Positions 6,964 through 14,262 of a stretch of 14,286 nucleotides of DNA are shown here, in pieces. The DNA is from an uncultured Eubacterium sp. (GTDB lineage: Bacteria > Bacillota > Clostridia > Lachnospirales > Lachnospiraceae). The notes below the pieces were generated by a model. The model had not been told where the DNA came from. It searched no databases and was given only the letters and a program-made list of their open reading frames with translations. The first letter of the stretch is position 1. Every line of letters begins with the position of its first letter. Where the stretch lies: contig URAI01000063.1 of NCBI GenBank assembly GCA_900545725.1, positions 1 through 14,286 of the forward strand. The letters run 5' to 3'. The position numbers were made by a program, and so were the translations under genes.

Positions 6964-7020
6964 GTAACAATGATATAACAACAATGATATATTAAATATA
7001 GATAGTGAGGTCTAAGGACA

Positions 7021-7671
7021 ATGAATAATAATACACAGTTTGTTAAAGAAGCTTTAAAGAAGCTTGTTAAACTTAACTATATAAAACCCGGAGATATACC
7101 TAATATTAACCTTTACATGGATCAGGTAACTACATTTATGGATGAACATCTTCAGGATGGCAAGAGAAAACCTGATGATAAGATTCTTACCAAGACAATG
7201 ATTAACAACTATACTAAGAATGATCTGCTTCCTGCACCTGTCAAGAAAAAGTATTCAAGAGATCATCTCTACATTCTTGCATTTATATATTATTTTAAGA
7301 GTATACTCTCAATTAATGATATCAAGACTATTCTTGACCCTCTTACCAGTCAGTTCTTTGATACTGATAAAACATCTGAACTCGATATAATATATAAAGA
7401 AGTTTATAACATGTGTAAATCAGAAGTATCGTCAATATCCCAGGATATATCTTCCAAAGCCGATAAAGCTGATAATGCATTTGAGAATTTTACTGATAAT
7501 GATGATGATAAAGAATTTTTACAATTTTTCGCACTGATATGTACTCTGATATTTGATGTATACCTTAAGAAAAATCTTATCGAAAATCTTATCGACGATT
7601 ATGCTTCAAGACATCCTGTGACTGATGCTAAGAACAAAAAACAGGCAAAGAAAAAACAGGATAAAGAATAA
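7021..7671 (+). CDS. DUF1836 protein, MerR-like HTH regulator candidate
   Basis: The 216-residue soluble protein matches the DUF1836 family in the stretch IPNINLYMDQVTTFMDEHL (27-45), then LTKTMINNYTKNDLLPAPVKKKYSRDHLYIL (about 56-86). That second stretch resembles a MerR-type helix-turn-helix and wing, followed by IYYFKSILSINDIKTIL. The C-terminal third is variable, with an Asp-rich loop (NDDDKE) and a Lys-rich tail (KKQAKKKQDKE). Function in this family is not established; DNA binding is inferred from the HTH-like region. The start is fixed by the family N-terminus; upstream TGAGG (7006-7010) or AAGGA (7014-7018) could serve as Shine-Dalgarno. It is divergent from pspA, so it could control itself or pspA through the palindrome in the shared 321-base gap. 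Confidence 0.85.
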   Translation: MNNNTQFVKEALKKLVKLNYIKPGDIPNINLYMDQVTTFMDEHLQDGKRKPDDKILTKTMINNYTKNDLLPAPVKKKYSRDHLYILAFIYYFKSILSINDIKTILDPLTSQFFDTDKTSELDIIYKEVYNMCKSEVSSISQDISSKADKADNAFENFTDNDDDKEFLQFFALICTLIFDVYLKKNLIENLIDDYASRHPVTDAKNKKQAKKKQDKE

Positions 7672-7702
7672 TAAGTCAACAAAACGCATGCATAAAAAAT
7701 CT

Positions 7703-7743
7703 CCGGTATCGGGCTTTTTCATACATTAAAGCTTTAATACCGG
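7703..7743 (-). terminator. Terminator hairpin of yerC (nested stems, convergent gap)
   Basis: CCGGTAT (7703-7709) pairs perfectly with ATACCGG (7737-7743), enclosing an inner stem GCTTT/AAAGC (7713-7717 with 7728-7732). On the minus strand it is followed by AGATTTTTTATG, a good T-run. The hairpin thus ends transcription from yerC and may also slow readthrough from DUF1836. Confidence 0.65.
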
Positions 7744-7757
7744 ATTCTTATTAAACG

Positions 7758-7806
7758 GACTGTAAGTGCAGGGTTTATGTGATAACTCAGCCCTGCATTT
7801 ACAGTC
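7758..7806 (+). terminator. Long-stem terminator after DUF1836
   Basis: The 16-base arms 7758-7773 and 7791-7806 pair completely with one G-T wobble, around a 17-base loop. On the plus strand the stem is followed by TATTTATATTTATTG, so it best serves DUF1836. The stem could also act on the minus strand, immediately after the yerC stop. Confidence 0.7.
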
Positions 7807-7815
7807 TATTTATAT

Positions 7816-8118
7816 TTATTGTTCACTTTCACGCTCTTTCATCTTATTAAAGATATGATCGTAACCCTCTGTTCCATAGTTAAGTGAACGATTAACTCGA
7901 CTTATAGTTGCCGTAGATGCACCTGTCTTTTCAGCTATGTCAAGATATGTCTTTTTCTCCCTTAGCATCTTAGCCACTTCAAATCTCTGTGATAATGACA
8001 GTAATTCGTTAATCGTACATACATCCTCAAAAAAATTGTAACATTCTTCCTTTGTTTCAAGACACAATATCGCATCAAATAACAGCTCCACTGCCGGTGT
8101 CTTTAACTTACTGTTCAT
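7816..8118 (-). CDS. yerC: YerC/YecD family TrpR-like DNA-binding protein
   Basis: This 100-residue protein has the Trp-repressor-like fold of the YerC/YecD family: an N-terminal helical dimerisation part, then RFEVAKMLREKKTYLDIAEKTGASTATISRVNRSL, whose helix-turn-helix spans about 56-79. The family is common in Firmicutes; its regulon and ligand are not established. In Bacillus subtilis yerC lies close to pcrB-pcrA-ligA, and here pcrA is about 3 kb away, although intervening genes differ. GGAGGA at 8125-8130 supports the ATG. An extended -10 promoter with inverted-repeat half sites lies upstream (8155-8200), consistent with autoregulation. The gene converges with DUF1836 across two hairpins. 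Confidence 0.92.
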   Translation of the reverse strand: MNSKLKTPAVELLFDAILCLETKEECYNFFEDVCTINELLSLSQRFEVAKMLREKKTYLDIAEKTGASTATISRVNRSLNYGTEGYDHIFNKMKERESEQ

Positions 8119-8154
8119 AATTTATCCTCCATTCTGATGCACTTATATTTATTA

Positions 8155-8200
8155 AGACTTACATACTGTGTATTTTAACACGCTAAAGTCTAAAAGTAAA
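8155..8200 (-). promoter_or_regulatory. yerC promoter overlapped by a nested inverted repeat
   Basis: On the minus strand TTTACT (8195-8200), a 17-base spacer and TGTTAAAAT (8172-8180, extended -10) make a plausible promoter. AGACTT (8155-8160) with AAGTCT (8186-8191) and GTGT (8168-8171) with ACAC (8178-8181) form nested inverted arms centred on the -10. TrpR-family repressors bind such dyads, so this is a candidate operator for YerC itself. Confidence 0.45.
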
Positions 8201-8207
8201 GTGTCTG

Positions 8208-8912
8208 TTAAATATATGAATTAAATAAATCCATATCCGTATTGACTATGAGTCTGTCAGGAAAGTCCACTTCATCTATAAGCTGCTGTGCAAGTGTAAA
8301 ATTACATATATCTTCTTCTATATGCGCATCACTTCCTAATGAAATGCACACATCCTTCTTCTTACAAAGCTCCAGCATTTTAATATCATTTTCCCTTGCA
8401 CCCTGTCTTGGTCCTGACGGCTTAAGTGATGTATTATTAAGCTCCAATAATGTATGATACTCTTTAGCAGCCTCAACCACCAGCTCCATATCAACCGGAT
8501 ACCTTGAATCATCCGGATGTCCGATTATATTAATATACGGATTCCTCATCACATTAATAAGAGCATTGGTATTTTCCATAACTGTTCCTGCTTTAATACA
8601 TGGCGTATGAAAACTTGCGATTACAATATCCAGTTTCTTTAACAGTCCCTGTGGCATGTCAACGCTTCCATCAAGACCTATTATATTAGCTTCACAGCCA
8701 AATAATCTGTTCACATCATATTTCCTTTCAGGAAGTATTCCAAGATTAGTAAAATAAAGCAGGCTGCTGCTTCCCGGCATCTGTGGTGCATGTTCTGTAA
8801 TTGCAAGATTTAAAAGACCTATGCTTCCTGCATATCTTGTCATCTCATCTATAGTATTATATGCATGTCCGCTTGCAATTGTATGTGTATGTGTATCTAT
8901 TAAATATTTCAT
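8208..8912 (-). CDS. PHP-domain phosphoesterase (YcdX-like)
   Basis: The 234-residue protein is a single PHP domain of the YcdX type. All nine expected metal ligands are visible: His8, His10 and His16 (DTHTHT...GH), His41, Glu74, His102, His132, Asp195 and His197 (GSDAH), matching the trinuclear centre of that family. It should be a cytosolic metal-dependent phosphatase; the natural substrate is not known. GGAG at 8918-8921 is followed by tandem ATGs; the second (8912) has better spacing and matches the family start MKYxIDTHTH, while 8915 would add one Met. It is upstream of yerC on the same strand with 89 bases between and no strong terminator, so partial co-transcription is possible. It is divergent from the cell-wall hydrolase gene. 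Confidence 0.9.
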   Translation of the reverse strand: MKYLIDTHTHTIASGHAYNTIDEMTRYAGSIGLLNLAITEHAPQMPGSSSLLYFTNLGILPERKYDVNRLFGCEANIIGLDGSVDMPQGLLKKLDIVIASFHTPCIKAGTVMENTNALINVMRNPYINIIGHPDDSRYPVDMELVVEAAKEYHTLLELNNTSLKPSGPRQGARENDIKMLELCKKKDVCISLGSDAHIEEDICNFTLAQQLIDEVDFPDRLIVNTDMDLFNSYI

Positions 8913-8915
8913 CAT

Positions 8916-9268
8916 ATCTCCATTTCTTTTATGTTATCCTTGTATGGAAAACCAGCCAGTTTCTATTAATAAATATTTCATCTCTTTTTATTTCCATCCT
9001 ATGCATTATATAAATATTTTCACGACATATAATACCATTATTTTAATGCGTTTATAATGTATATATAAAAATTTTAGATATAATTCATACTTTATATCTG
9101 ATAAACATATACAATATAAATATGGTTCTGATATTTATTTTAATACTTTTCATTATATTATACTACATTTATGACAGTTTTCACCACTTGATTTTATTTT
9201 AACAGGGTATTAAAATATATACAATTTTCAGAAACATATAAAAATACATAATAAACGAGGTTTTATAA
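8916..9268. other. Divergent AT-rich intergenic region between the PHP and cell-wall hydrolase genes
   Basis: This 353-base gap carries the hydrolase promoter (9188-9216). Toward the PHP gene, TATAAT occurs on the minus strand at 9005-9010 without a good -35. The leader has inverted arms ATGGAAA (8944-8950) and TTTCCAT (8991-8997), plus a 15-codon ORF on the minus strand (8934-8981). The middle (about 9060-9180) is very AT-rich and I see nothing further in it. Confidence 0.5.
9188..9216 (+). promoter_or_regulatory. Promoter of the cell-wall hydrolase gene
   Basis: TTGATT (9188-9193) and TAAAAT (9211-9216) are separated by 17 bases and lie about 50 bases before the TTG start. Both hexamers are close to sigma-A consensus. 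Sporulation sigma-factor control cannot be judged from this. Confidence 0.5.
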
Positions 9269-10525
9269 TTGAAGCAATTTAATTTTCAAAAAGCATTTTA
9301 TAAACAATTTCATATCAGAAACGGCATTAACAATAATGATACCGGCAGCCATACAACACAGTCGTTATGCCGCAGAAGCTTAAGGACATTATCTGCGTGC
9401 GTTCTATGTTTTACTGTGTCTTTTACCTGTATTTTGCAGCCTGTACACGATACATATGCAGCGACACAGGAGGATTTAGACAGAGCAAATGCTGCCCTTG
9501 ATGCACTAAAACAACAGCAGGCACAGTTATCATCTGATTTTTCTAATCTTAATTCACAGCTTGAAACTTCAGGTCAGAGAATTGCAGGACTGGACAGCCA
9601 AATAACACAAAAGCAGACAGAGATTAACGATTTACAGATAAAAATTAATGATTTGTCTAATCAGATATCAGATCAGTATAATTCTATGAAGCTTAGAATT
9701 AAATATATGTATGAAAAAGATAATACTACAATATTTGATTTGCTGTTAAACTCAAAAAGCATGGCTGAACTGCTTACACGTACTGAATATGTATATCAGA
9801 TATCGCAATATGACAGGGAAATGCTTGACCAGTTAAATGATATTTATATGCAGAATAAAGAAGCAAACGAAGCATTGACTGCCGATATGAATGAGCTTAA
9901 TTCACTGCGTTCACAGGCAAATGCCGAATACAATAATCTTAATACACTTCTTTCACAGACACAGACACAGCTCGATACTACTGCTGACAATATTACGGAA
10001 GCTGAACAGTTAGCCCTCCAATATGAACAGGAGCTTGAAAACCAACGTATCGAGCAGGAACGCGCCGAAGCTGAACAGGCAAGACGTGAAGCCGAGGCAA
10101 AGGCAGCCGCAGAACAATCATCCGCCAATACCGGTATATCTTACGACGTCACTTCCTCTGGTTCTGGTTCACCACTTGCACATAGTGATTCTGACCTTGC
10201 CATGTTAGCCGCCATTATTGAATGTGAAGCCGGCAATCAGCCATATATAGGCAAACTCGCAGTCGGAAGTGTAGTTATTAACAGAGTAAACAGCAGCCGT
10301 TTTCCTAATTCGATATCTGCCGTACTATATGCTTCAGGACAATTCACTCCTGTAGCCAGTGGCCGTTTCGCAATAGTGCTTGCAAGAGGTGCTTCTGACA
10401 GTTGTGTGCAGGCAGCGCAGGAGGTTCTTAATGGAAATATTGTTATTGATGCATTATTCTTTCATGTGTACAGAAGTGGTACAGATAATTACGGAACTGT
10501 AATCGGAGATCATATATTCTATTAA
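9269..10525 (+). CDS. Secreted cell-wall hydrolase: coiled-coil domain plus SleB-type Hydrolase_2 domain
   Basis: The 418-residue protein has an unusually long basic N-terminal region (1-39), a hydrophobic segment (about 40-57) and a likely signal-peptidase site after DTYA (64). Residues 66-290 form a long coiled coil of the PcsB/CwlO type, ending in a Glu/Ala/Arg-rich stretch. A short Ser/Gly linker leads to a Hydrolase_2 (SleB) domain from about 308 to the end, with the conserved IIECEAGNQPYIGKLAVGSVVINRV; Glu320 aligns with the SleB catalytic Glu. SleB enzymes are lytic transglycosylases of cortex peptidoglycan; with this coiled coil the protein more likely acts in vegetative wall remodelling, possibly autoinhibited or membrane-tethered via the coil (inference). 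The start is TTG, with GAGG at 9257-9260 eight bases away. A strong terminator follows. Confidence 0.9.
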   Translation: MKQFNFQKAFYKQFHIRNGINNNDTGSHTTQSLCRRSLRTLSACVLCFTVSFTCILQPVHDTYAATQEDLDRANAALDALKQQQAQLSSDFSNLNSQLETSGQRIAGLDSQITQKQTEINDLQIKINDLSNQISDQYNSMKLRIKYMYEKDNTTIFDLLLNSKSMAELLTRTEYVYQISQYDREMLDQLNDIYMQNKEANEALTADMNELNSLRSQANAEYNNLNTLLSQTQTQLDTTADNITEAEQLALQYEQELENQRIEQERAEAEQARREAEAKAAAEQSSANTGISYDVTSSGSGSPLAHSDSDLAMLAAIIECEAGNQPYIGKLAVGSVVINRVNSSRFPNSISAVLYASGQFTPVASGRFAIVLARGASDSCVQAAQEVLNGNIVIDALFFHVYRSGTDNYGTVIGDHIFY

Positions 10526-10544
10526 ATTATAGATGGGCAAATAA

Positions 10545-10626
10545 AAAAGCCACATTACGGATTAGTACAGTTATACCCGAAGTTGATAACCGGTATATAC
10601 TTTATATAACCCTTAATGTGGCTTTT
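10545..10626. terminator. Bidirectional terminator between the cell-wall hydrolase and MCP genes
   Basis: AAAAGCCACATTA (10545-10557) and TAATGTGGCTTTT (10614-10626) are perfect 13-base arms, giving T-runs on both strands (TTTTCTTTATTTT on plus, TTTTTTATTTG on minus). The 56-base interior contains a second dyad, TATACC/GGTATA, so the structure may be branched. It fits convergent termination of both flanking genes. Confidence 0.8.
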
Positions 10627-10728
10627 CTTTATTTTACATACTATAAATACTACTTACGATAATCTGCCTATACTATATATGATATTAGATTTATAGCCGC
10701 CAATATATTGTTTTATACTTATGATAAG

Positions 10729-12462
10729 CTAGATATTTTTAAATCTTCCGACCTCTTCTTCTAAATCATTAAATATACCTCTATTCATATCTGCCTCGTT
10801 TTGTATATCCGAAAGGCCTCCAACAAGGTCGCTTGTACTTTCTGCTGCATTGGTTACACCCTGTGCACTTTCATTAACAGCAGTATTAATTCCATCAATA
10901 CTCTCTGTCATATGTGACACCGTTGTTTCAAGTCTGACAGCTTCCTGCCTGAACTCTGTTAATATATTTTTCATATTTTCAGCATCTTCATTATATACAT
11001 CTGTCATATTAACAAATGCATCATAATCTTTAAGTACTGTACTGTCAACAAAGTCTATCATCATCCCTGCATTCTTTGAAAGCTCTTCAACAGCATTCAT
11101 AACCATAACACTTATTTCCTGAATATTATTAGCCGTATTTCTGCTGCTGTCTGCAAGCTCTCTTATCTCATCTGCCACAACTGCAAAGCCTCTTCCAGCA
11201 TCTCCTGCCCTGGCAGCTTCAATTGATGCATTAAGTGCAAGCAGGTTCGTCTGGCTTGATATGTTAAGAATATCACCTGTGAGCTCATTAATCTTTTCGA
11301 CACTACGGCTGTTTGCCATTGCTTCTTCAAGCAGTTTTTTGATATCTGAAACCATTTTTGATGTATTCTGCTTACTTGCTTCTGCCGATGTTTTAGTCTC
11401 ATCAGCTCTCTTTTTCATATCGTGGACAAAATTCTCACCGTCCTCCGACTTGGAATTAACATTCTTTGCCGCATTTAATACTTCCTGACTTCCTTCTGTT
11501 ATCTGTGATAAAGTAGCTGATACTTCTTCCATCGTTGCTGATAATTCTTCCATAGCTGCTGAGACATTAGCAGCATTCTCATTAGCTGAGCCTATGTGAT
11601 TCTCAATCTTTATAACACTTTCACTCATACAATCAGAACTGTCTTTAATCTTAGCCATCGCATTCTGAAGTGTCTCTATAAAATTATTGATTCCCATGCT
11701 CATAAGACCTATCTCGTCTTTTGTCTTTACATCTATTCTTCTTGTAAGGTCACCCTCACCCTTTTCAATCAGAGTCATCATATCATTAAGCTCATTAGAG
11801 GCCACCCTGGCAGGCTTTGTTATTGTTCTGTTAATATTTATTTCAAGAATAACTGTTATTACAATAACAAGCACAAATACTGCTACAATAATACCATAAG
11901 ATGTATTAATGCTTATCTTGCTCTGCTCAGACAAAATTGATGAAGCTGTATTTAATTTCTCTGTAAATTTATCCTGTGTTGTTGAAAGCTTCTGCACAAG
12001 CACGTATGTACTCTTATTAATCGTTTCTACCTTGTCACTATCTCTTTTAAGATATGCATCTGCCAGTTTTTTTGTATTATCATCCAGTTCAAGGATATTT
12101 TTCTTATATGTTTCAAACTGTGCAACAAGCTCATCATCATGTGTCTGATTACATAAATCTTCCATTATTATAAGACACTGTTCTATCTTCTTACTATTTT
12201 CAGGCACACCACTTGATGCAATTGTATTAACAGCCGTCTCATCATCTCTATATGCTATCTGTGATGTATAAAATCTGCATGTCTCTCTTCTTTGTGTCAG
12301 TTCGTTATTATTTTCCTGTAGTGCCATATATGTATCTGAAAGCTTGTTAATAGCTGATTCACTCTGCCTTAAAGAATAGCTTGAAATCGTTCCCTGAATT
12401 ATAAAAAATATTAAAAAGATACATATTACACCACCAATTTTTGTTCCAATTCTATTTTTCAT
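10729..12462 (-). CDS. Methyl-accepting chemotaxis protein (transmembrane chemoreceptor)
   Basis: From ATG at 12462 the protein has 577 residues: transmembrane helix 1 (about 10-28), an extracytoplasmic helical sensor domain of four-helix-bundle style (29-187), transmembrane helix 2 (188-208), HAMP (about 210-262) and a long cytoplasmic signalling coiled coil. The hairpin tip ISSQTNLLALNASIEAARAGDAGRGFAVVADEIRELAD at 401-438 is the diagnostic CheA/CheW-contact region. It should relay ligand binding to flagellar chemotaxis or a related output; the ligand is unknown. The frame continues upstream to 12567, but that extension would be encoded by a terminator hairpin and a repeat; TCCTC (12468-12472, GAGGA on the minus strand) supports M36 of the long frame. 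No promoter is obvious between it and the GH43 terminator. Confidence 0.95.
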   Translation of the reverse strand: MKNRIGTKIGGVICIFLIFFIIQGTISSYSLRQSESAINKLSDTYMALQENNNELTQRRETCRFYTSQIAYRDDETAVNTIASSGVPENSKKIEQCLIIMEDLCNQTHDDELVAQFETYKKNILELDDNTKKLADAYLKRDSDKVETINKSTYVLVQKLSTTQDKFTEKLNTASSILSEQSKISINTSYGIIVAVFVLVIVITVILEININRTITKPARVASNELNDMMTLIEKGEGDLTRRIDVKTKDEIGLMSMGINNFIETLQNAMAKIKDSSDCMSESVIKIENHIGSANENAANVSAAMEELSATMEEVSATLSQITEGSQEVLNAAKNVNSKSEDGENFVHDMKKRADETKTSAEASKQNTSKMVSDIKKLLEEAMANSRSVEKINELTGDILNISSQTNLLALNASIEAARAGDAGRGFAVVADEIRELADSSRNTANNIQEISVMVMNAVEELSKNAGMMIDFVDSTVLKDYDAFVNMTDVYNEDAENMKNILTEFRQEAVRLETTVSHMTESIDGINTAVNESAQGVTNAAESTSDLVGGLSDIQNEADMNRGIFNDLEEEVGRFKNI

Positions 12463-12499
12463 AATAATCCTCATTTCTGAGCATCTTTTGTTGTAAAGA

Positions 12500-12537
12500 G
12501 GCGAAGAAAAATTCGCACAGGTGATTTTTCTTCTGCC
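12500..12537 (-). terminator. Terminator hairpin between GH43 and MCP genes
   Basis: GGC plus GAAGAAAAAT on one arm pairs with ATTTTTCTTCGCC on the other (13 pairs, one bulged base) around an 11-base loop. On the minus strand it is followed by TCTTTAC. It lies after the GH43 stop codon and repeat copy B, so it likely ends GH43 transcription. Confidence 0.6.
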
Positions 12538-12629
12538 ATCAGGGCTACTTGTTCTGCTCAGAAACAAATAGCCCGTTCACTTATGAACTTGTGATAAAAT
12601 AATCTATCCAGCTTATTTTTCACACTATT
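12533..12629 (-). repeat. Structured dispersed repeat, copy B (GH43-MCP gap)
   Basis: This is the partner of 4734-4830 in the same orientation and context: it starts within the stop codon of the upstream minus-strand gene. Its third stem, GGGCTATTTGTT/AACAAGTAGCCC, is continuous over 12 pairs including one T-G wobble; copy A has a bulged T there and lacks the outermost pair. Stem 1 has one mismatch relative to copy A. A separate terminator hairpin abuts its far end. Confidence 0.75.
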
Positions 12630-14262
12630 CATATCTTACATAATCCACAATAATACTTCCGCCTTCTTCCTTAACTTCACTATTATGTGCAATAAATATT
12701 CCGTGCTTAACACCTACCCAGCGGCCTGCCTTTGCTTCTATTGAAATTGCATCATTATAATTAATTCCATCATAGCTTATCTCAATAGTAACCTCTTCGA
12801 CAGGTGCGTTTTTAACCGGCAAATCCAATTCCATATGATCTATGTGTCCTGTACATTTTACTGTATACTTAAAATATATGTCTTTGTTATCGTTAAGTTT
12901 GTCACAATCAATCACTTTTCCAGTAACCTTCTCGTCAGTATAAGGCATATCACAATCGAAGAACTGTGTTGCTTTAACTTTCTGTAATACTAATTGTCCA
13001 TCCTTTAATTCGACTGCCATTGCCATATACTTCATTCCAAGAGATATAATTCCGGCCCTGTCGCCATTTTTCATTCCCTCTATACTCATCTTTGTAATAC
13101 ATGTAAATTCAGGTGCAGGCCATTTTTGAAGAAGCAGATTTCTGTAATCTCCGATTGGTCTTAACGGAAGTGCATTGACGGCATTTAACTTAATACATGA
13201 CTTGTCAGGATAATATTCTATCCAGTTATTATCAGGATTAGAATTCCACTGCCATTGCATTCCCAGTCTGTCATTGTCAAATTCATCCGTTGTATCAGGT
13301 TCGCATACAGGATATTTTGATATATCAGAAAGTTCTTTTTCACTCTTTCCTATATCAGGCTTTCTATATTCCATAACAGGTTCACCATAATCATTGCCCG
13401 GCTTATTAACGCCTATTACTGGCCAGTCATTTTCCCAGTGCATTGGCTGAAGATGCATTATTCTTCCTGCTGCATATACATCCTGAAAATGTAGAAACCA
13501 GTCTTGTCCTGTAACTGTATCCACCCATGCACCCTGATGAGGTCCATTTACCTGTGAATCTCCCTGTCTCATTACAACCTTGTATTCATACGGTCCAAAT
13601 ATATTCTTAGAACGAAGAACTGTCTGCCATCCTGTCTTTACGCCTCCTGCCGGAGCAAATATATAATAATAGCCGTTACGCTTATACAGCTTAGGTCCTT
13701 CTATTGTAACCTGATCATTTTCATTACCGTCAAATATCCTGACCTCTTCACCTATGAGTCCCATACCGTCCGGCTGCATCTCAACCATATGAAGTACGCT
13801 CTTATAACCTATACGGCTCTTTGCAACTCCGGCTACAAGATATGCTCTTCCATCATCATCCCAGAATGGACAGGGATCTATCCAGCCTGCTCCAGGTCTT
13901 ATATTGACAGGCTCGCTCCACTTTCCAAAAGGATCTGTTGTTGTTGTCATGTATATTCCCTCATCCGGCATTGGAAAACATACATAATATACACCTTTAT
14001 GATACCTGATTGATGGAGCCCATACCCCACAACCATGAATTGGATTCCTGTATCTAAACTCAGGAATCTTATCCAGAACATAATTAACAACCTTCCAGTT
14101 TACCAGATCTTTTGAATGAAGAATTGGCAGAGCCGGAGCATTGCTAAAGCTTGAAGCTATACAAAAATAATCTTCTCCCACCCTTATTGCATCAGGATCT
14201 GAATAATCTGCATAAAGAATAGGATTCCTATAATTTCCATTACCTAAGTCTGCTAACCACAT
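12625..14262 (-). CDS. Glycoside hydrolase family 43 (beta-xylosidase/arabinofuranosidase type) with C-terminal beta-sandwich
   Basis: The 545-residue protein has no signal peptide, so it should act in the cytoplasm on imported oligosaccharides. The GH43 five-bladed propeller occupies about residues 8-310. The catalytic triad is visible: Asp22 (general base, YSDPDAIRV), Asp129 (pKa modulator, GWIDPCPFWDDDG) and Glu188 (general acid, TIEGPKLY). Residues about 330-545 match the GH43 C-terminal concanavalin-like sandwich (GH43_C2) that lines the active site. The likely reaction is release of xylose or arabinose from xylan or arabinoxylan oligosaccharides; the exact sugar cannot be fixed from sequence. 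GGAGGT at 14269-14274 supports the ATG. Upstream neighbours lie outside the window. Downstream come repeat copy B and a terminator. Confidence 0.93.
   Translation of the reverse strand: MWLADLGNGNYRNPILYADYSDPDAIRVGEDYFCIASSFSNAPALPILHSKDLVNWKVVNYVLDKIPEFRYRNPIHGCGVWAPSIRYHKGVYYVCFPMPDEGIYMTTTTDPFGKWSEPVNIRPGAGWIDPCPFWDDDGRAYLVAGVAKSRIGYKSVLHMVEMQPDGMGLIGEEVRIFDGNENDQVTIEGPKLYKRNGYYYIFAPAGGVKTGWQTVLRSKNIFGPYEYKVVMRQGDSQVNGPHQGAWVDTVTGQDWFLHFQDVYAAGRIMHLQPMHWENDWPVIGVNKPGNDYGEPVMEYRKPDIGKSEKELSDISKYPVCEPDTTDEFDNDRLGMQWQWNSNPDNNWIEYYPDKSCIKLNAVNALPLRPIGDYRNLLLQKWPAPEFTCITKMSIEGMKNGDRAGIISLGMKYMAMAVELKDGQLVLQKVKATQFFDCDMPYTDEKVTGKVIDCDKLNDNKDIYFKYTVKCTGHIDHMELDLPVKNAPVEEVTIEISYDGINYNDAISIEAKAGRWVGVKHGIFIAHNSEVKEEGGSIIVDYVRYE

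Noticed and set aside
11596..11940. Plus-strand 114-residue frame and other frames inside the MCP and pcrA genes
   Set aside because: All lie antisense or out of frame within well-recognised genes and lack ribosome binding sites and family features.
12463..12567. N-terminal extension of the chemotaxis protein (35 extra residues)
   Set aside because: It would be encoded by the terminator hairpin and part of repeat copy B; the ATG at 12462 has a Shine-Dalgarno and gives a normal receptor N-terminus.
12463..12624. Possible cyclic di-GMP riboswitch upstream of the chemotaxis gene
   Set aside because: Such riboswitches are common before clostridial chemoreceptors, but the conserved GEMM core sequences are absent; the space is taken by a terminator and the repeat.
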